Assembly (NCBI GenBank): GCA_910588855.1 | Contig: CAJUSR010000031.1 | Location: 1-41,860 of the forward strand | Length of the DNA stretch: 41,860 nucleotides | From: an uncultured Kineothrix sp. | Lineage (GTDB): Bacteria; Bacillota; Clostridia; Lachnospirales; Lachnospiraceae | Reading direction: 5' to 3' | In this document: piece after piece, positions 40,590 through 41,860 of the stretch | Position numbering within the stretch: the first letter of the stretch is position 1 | Layout of the letters: each line of letters opens with the position of its first letter | The notes under the pieces: model-generated | Told to the model about the DNA's origin: nothing | The model's database searches: none | Seen by the model: only the letters and a program-made list of their open reading frames with translations | Program-made: the position numbers and the translations under genes

Positions 40590-40598
40590 TGTTATAAT
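40590..40598 (+). promoter_or_regulatory. Extended -10 promoter of the sigma-factor gene
   Basis: TGTTATAAT gives an extended -10 with consensus TATAAT at 40593-40598; no good -35 is at 17 bp. It lies about 107 nt before the gene, in very AT-rich DNA. A palindrome-like AATAATTAGAATTATT lies in the leader near 40670. Confidence 0.55.
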
Positions 40599-40704
40599 GT
40601 AAGCATATACAGAAAATAAAGTTTGTTATAGAAAACAAAAGAGTAAAATTACGGGCATTTAGAAAATACAATAATTAGAATTATTATTTCTATTAGGGAA
40701 AAAT

Positions 40705-41223
40705 ATGACTAAAAAACAACAAATAGAAAAATATTTTAATGAAATTTACAATGAATCATTTTATGGCCTAAGGATGTATGTAAAGAAACGAAGCTGTGAT
40801 CCAGCTATGGTAGATGATATACTGCAAGAAGTTTATTATGAGGCATTTCGCCATATTGAAGATTTAATGACACATGAGAATGATATTGGATGGTTATATA
40901 AAACCGCTGCAAACAAAATAAAGAAGTTGAATAATGCTTATTATAAGCGTACCATGTATGAAACCACATTTGAAGGCTGTTATGAGAACTTAGTGAGTAT
41001 GAATGATGAATTTGATATAATCTTATGTGCTGAATATAGGAAAATTTTATCAGAAGATGAATATGATTTAGTCATGAAAAAATATATACATGGTTATACC
41101 CATCAGGATTTAGCGCAAATGACAGGTAATTCAGTTGGAGGAAACAAAATGAAAATTTCTCGTATTATTAAAAAACTTGAACGTAATCTTAAAATGAAAG
41201 GTTTTCTTTTATTGTTTTTGTAA
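40705..41223 (+). CDS. ECF-like RNA polymerase sigma factor
   Basis: This 172-residue protein has sigma region 2 at about 10-75 (MVDDILQEVYYEAFRHIEDL, then WLYKTAANKIKKL) and region 4 at about 110-165 (LSEDEYDLVMKKYIHGYTHQ, then DLAQMTGNSV and KMKISRIIKKLERNLK). No region 1.1 or 3 is present, so it is of the ECF/group 4 type. The gene is much richer in A and T than the DNA before 40.5 kb. The membrane protein encoded 50 nt downstream is the natural candidate for its anti-sigma factor. Confidence 0.88.
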   Translation: MTKKQQIEKYFNEIYNESFYGLRMYVKKRSCDPAMVDDILQEVYYEAFRHIEDLMTHENDIGWLYKTAANKIKKLNNAYYKRTMYETTFEGCYENLVSMNDEFDIILCAEYRKILSEDEYDLVMKKYIHGYTHQDLAQMTGNSVGGNKMKISRIIKKLERNLKMKGFLLLFL

Positions 41224-41273
41224 AATAGCTATTTTATAGAGCAGACAACGATATATAAATGAGGGGATAACCG

Positions 41274-41705
41274 ATGGATAAAAACGATATTGCTTCAAAG
41301 AGACAAGATGAGGAGGATGGGAATAATGTATTGGTTGATGCATTAAATAGTATTCTGAATCTTGAAATGGAAAAAACACCAGATAAAATAAATGTTAAAA
41401 AAGTTGATTATGCTATAAAACTCTTAAATATACTACAAAATCGGTCGGATAATGTTGAAGAGATATCAAAAGAGGAATTTGCCAAAAGATTTTTAACTGA
41501 GTGTAATTTGACCTTTGGAAGAAATGGAGATATAAAGAGGATAATATTGAGCAGAAAGCTTAATATATTAATAGGCTTTTGTACTTGGCTACTAATAGTA
41601 GGTGTAAGTAATTATATAGCAGTAAGGGCAATAAATAAAAATATCTTTACGTTTTTAAAAGAAAATGCACGTATTTTTATTATGATGTTTTTGGCAAAGG
41701 TATAA
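41274..41705 (+). CDS. Single-span membrane protein, putative anti-sigma factor
   Basis: This 143-residue protein has a charged cytosolic N-terminal part (1-100) and one hydrophobic span at about 104-125 (LNILIGFCTWLLIVGVSNYI). A short tail of about 18 residues follows. It has no zinc-binding His/Cys motif of the ZAS type. Its position behind an ECF sigma gene and the layout of soluble N-domain plus one span fit an anti-sigma factor, but I do not recognise the family. GAGGGG lies before ATG 41274. Composition is AT-rich, like its partner. Confidence 0.7.
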   Translation: MDKNDIASKRQDEEDGNNVLVDALNSILNLEMEKTPDKINVKKVDYAIKLLNILQNRSDNVEEISKEEFAKRFLTECNLTFGRNGDIKRIILSRKLNILIGFCTWLLIVGVSNYIAVRAINKNIFTFLKENARIFIMMFLAKV

Positions 41706-41740
41706 GGCAAGAGGCAAGGATAAATAATGGCAATATTTTA

Positions 41741-41860
41741 AAGGGAAATCAAAAATGAGGAAATAATTATAACATTTGATGAAAAATGTAAAGAAACTGT
41801 CCAAAGAGACCGTTTCAAGTTTTGTGTAAACTCTAAATCTGATATAAGATATGTGAATAG
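41741..41860 (+). CDS. Possible partial gene at window edge
   Basis: An open frame follows TAA near 41738 and stays open to the end. It includes EIIITFDEKCKETVQRDRF and then KFCVNSKSDIRYVN. No ATG in this frame lies near AAAGGGA (41740-41746), so the start is unclear and it may be spurious. It could be the third gene of the sigma-factor operon. Confidence 0.3.

Overview
The window reads as chromosomal DNA of a spore-forming gut Lachnospiraceae (Clostridium cluster XIVa type Firmicute). The reasons are an alpha/beta small acid-soluble spore protein, SpoVAD, Firmicute-type strong ribosome-binding sites, two LacI-family regulators, a YesM/YesN-type two-component system, two CUT1 sugar ABC transporters without their own ATPase, and a dense tRNA cluster whose genes do not encode CCA. 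Genus cannot be fixed by reading alone.

Layout. 1-726: a six-tRNA cluster (Pro, Gly, Arg, His, Gln, Lys) closed by a terminator. 829-6161: a MATE exporter, an odd palindromic element, then a LacI regulator and a glycogen/maltodextrin phosphorylase that share a CG-centred palindromic operator. 6162-7763: an AT-richer island with a NERD/zinc-finger protein and broken gene fragments. 7764-9350 (minus strand): an ABC-F ATPase. 9414-20755: a carbohydrate locus with two permeases, a GH43/32-type propeller protein, YesM/YesN kinase and regulator, a 224-bp near-perfect palindrome, a solute-binding lipoprotein, an SGNH esterase and a GH112 beta-galactoside phosphorylase. A 31-bp motif (27/31 identical) sits at the same distance from the -10 box in front of both transporter transcription units and is the likely YesN-type site. 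20840-23108: a candidate structured RNA followed by a membrane-anchored protein with about 20 MORN repeats. 23225-29519: a maltodextrin operon (binding protein, attenuator, two permeases, 4-alpha-glucanotransferase, LacI regulator) whose leader carries an array of 12-bp CG-centred repeats. 29517-33237: CYTH, DJ-1, CBS, SASP (with a degenerate 18-20-bp repeat array upstream), small (p)ppGpp synthetase and XRE regulator genes. 33431-36198: an MBOAT O-acyltransferase with an SGNH partner. 36322-40533: SpoVAD, a small unknown protein, RidA, shikimate kinase, a DMT exporter and a GH25 lysozyme without signal peptide. 40590-41860: an AT-rich end with an ECF-like sigma factor and a single-span membrane protein.

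How the parts work together. The 23-29 kb operon plus the phosphorylase at 3.8 kb form a maltodextrin route: uptake, disproportionation by MalQ and phosphorolysis, each likely under LacI control. The 9.5-20.6 kb locus imports a second oligosaccharide, sensed by YesM/YesN and probably cleaved by phosphorolysis to galactose 1-phosphate by the GH112 enzyme; this points to mucin/milk-type galactosyl-HexNAc or to galactosyl-rhamnose. Neither transporter has an ATPase gene here, so a shared MsmX-like ATPase elsewhere is expected.

The most unusual signals are regulatory or structural rather than new enzymes: the 12-bp operator array, the paired YesN-type motif, the RNA-like leader of the MORN gene, the repeat array before the SASP gene, and the long palindromes. 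I found no CRISPR array, no complete insertion sequence and no prophage. I did not find a clear, complete, undescribed defence or mobile system; the NERD island is the nearest candidate.
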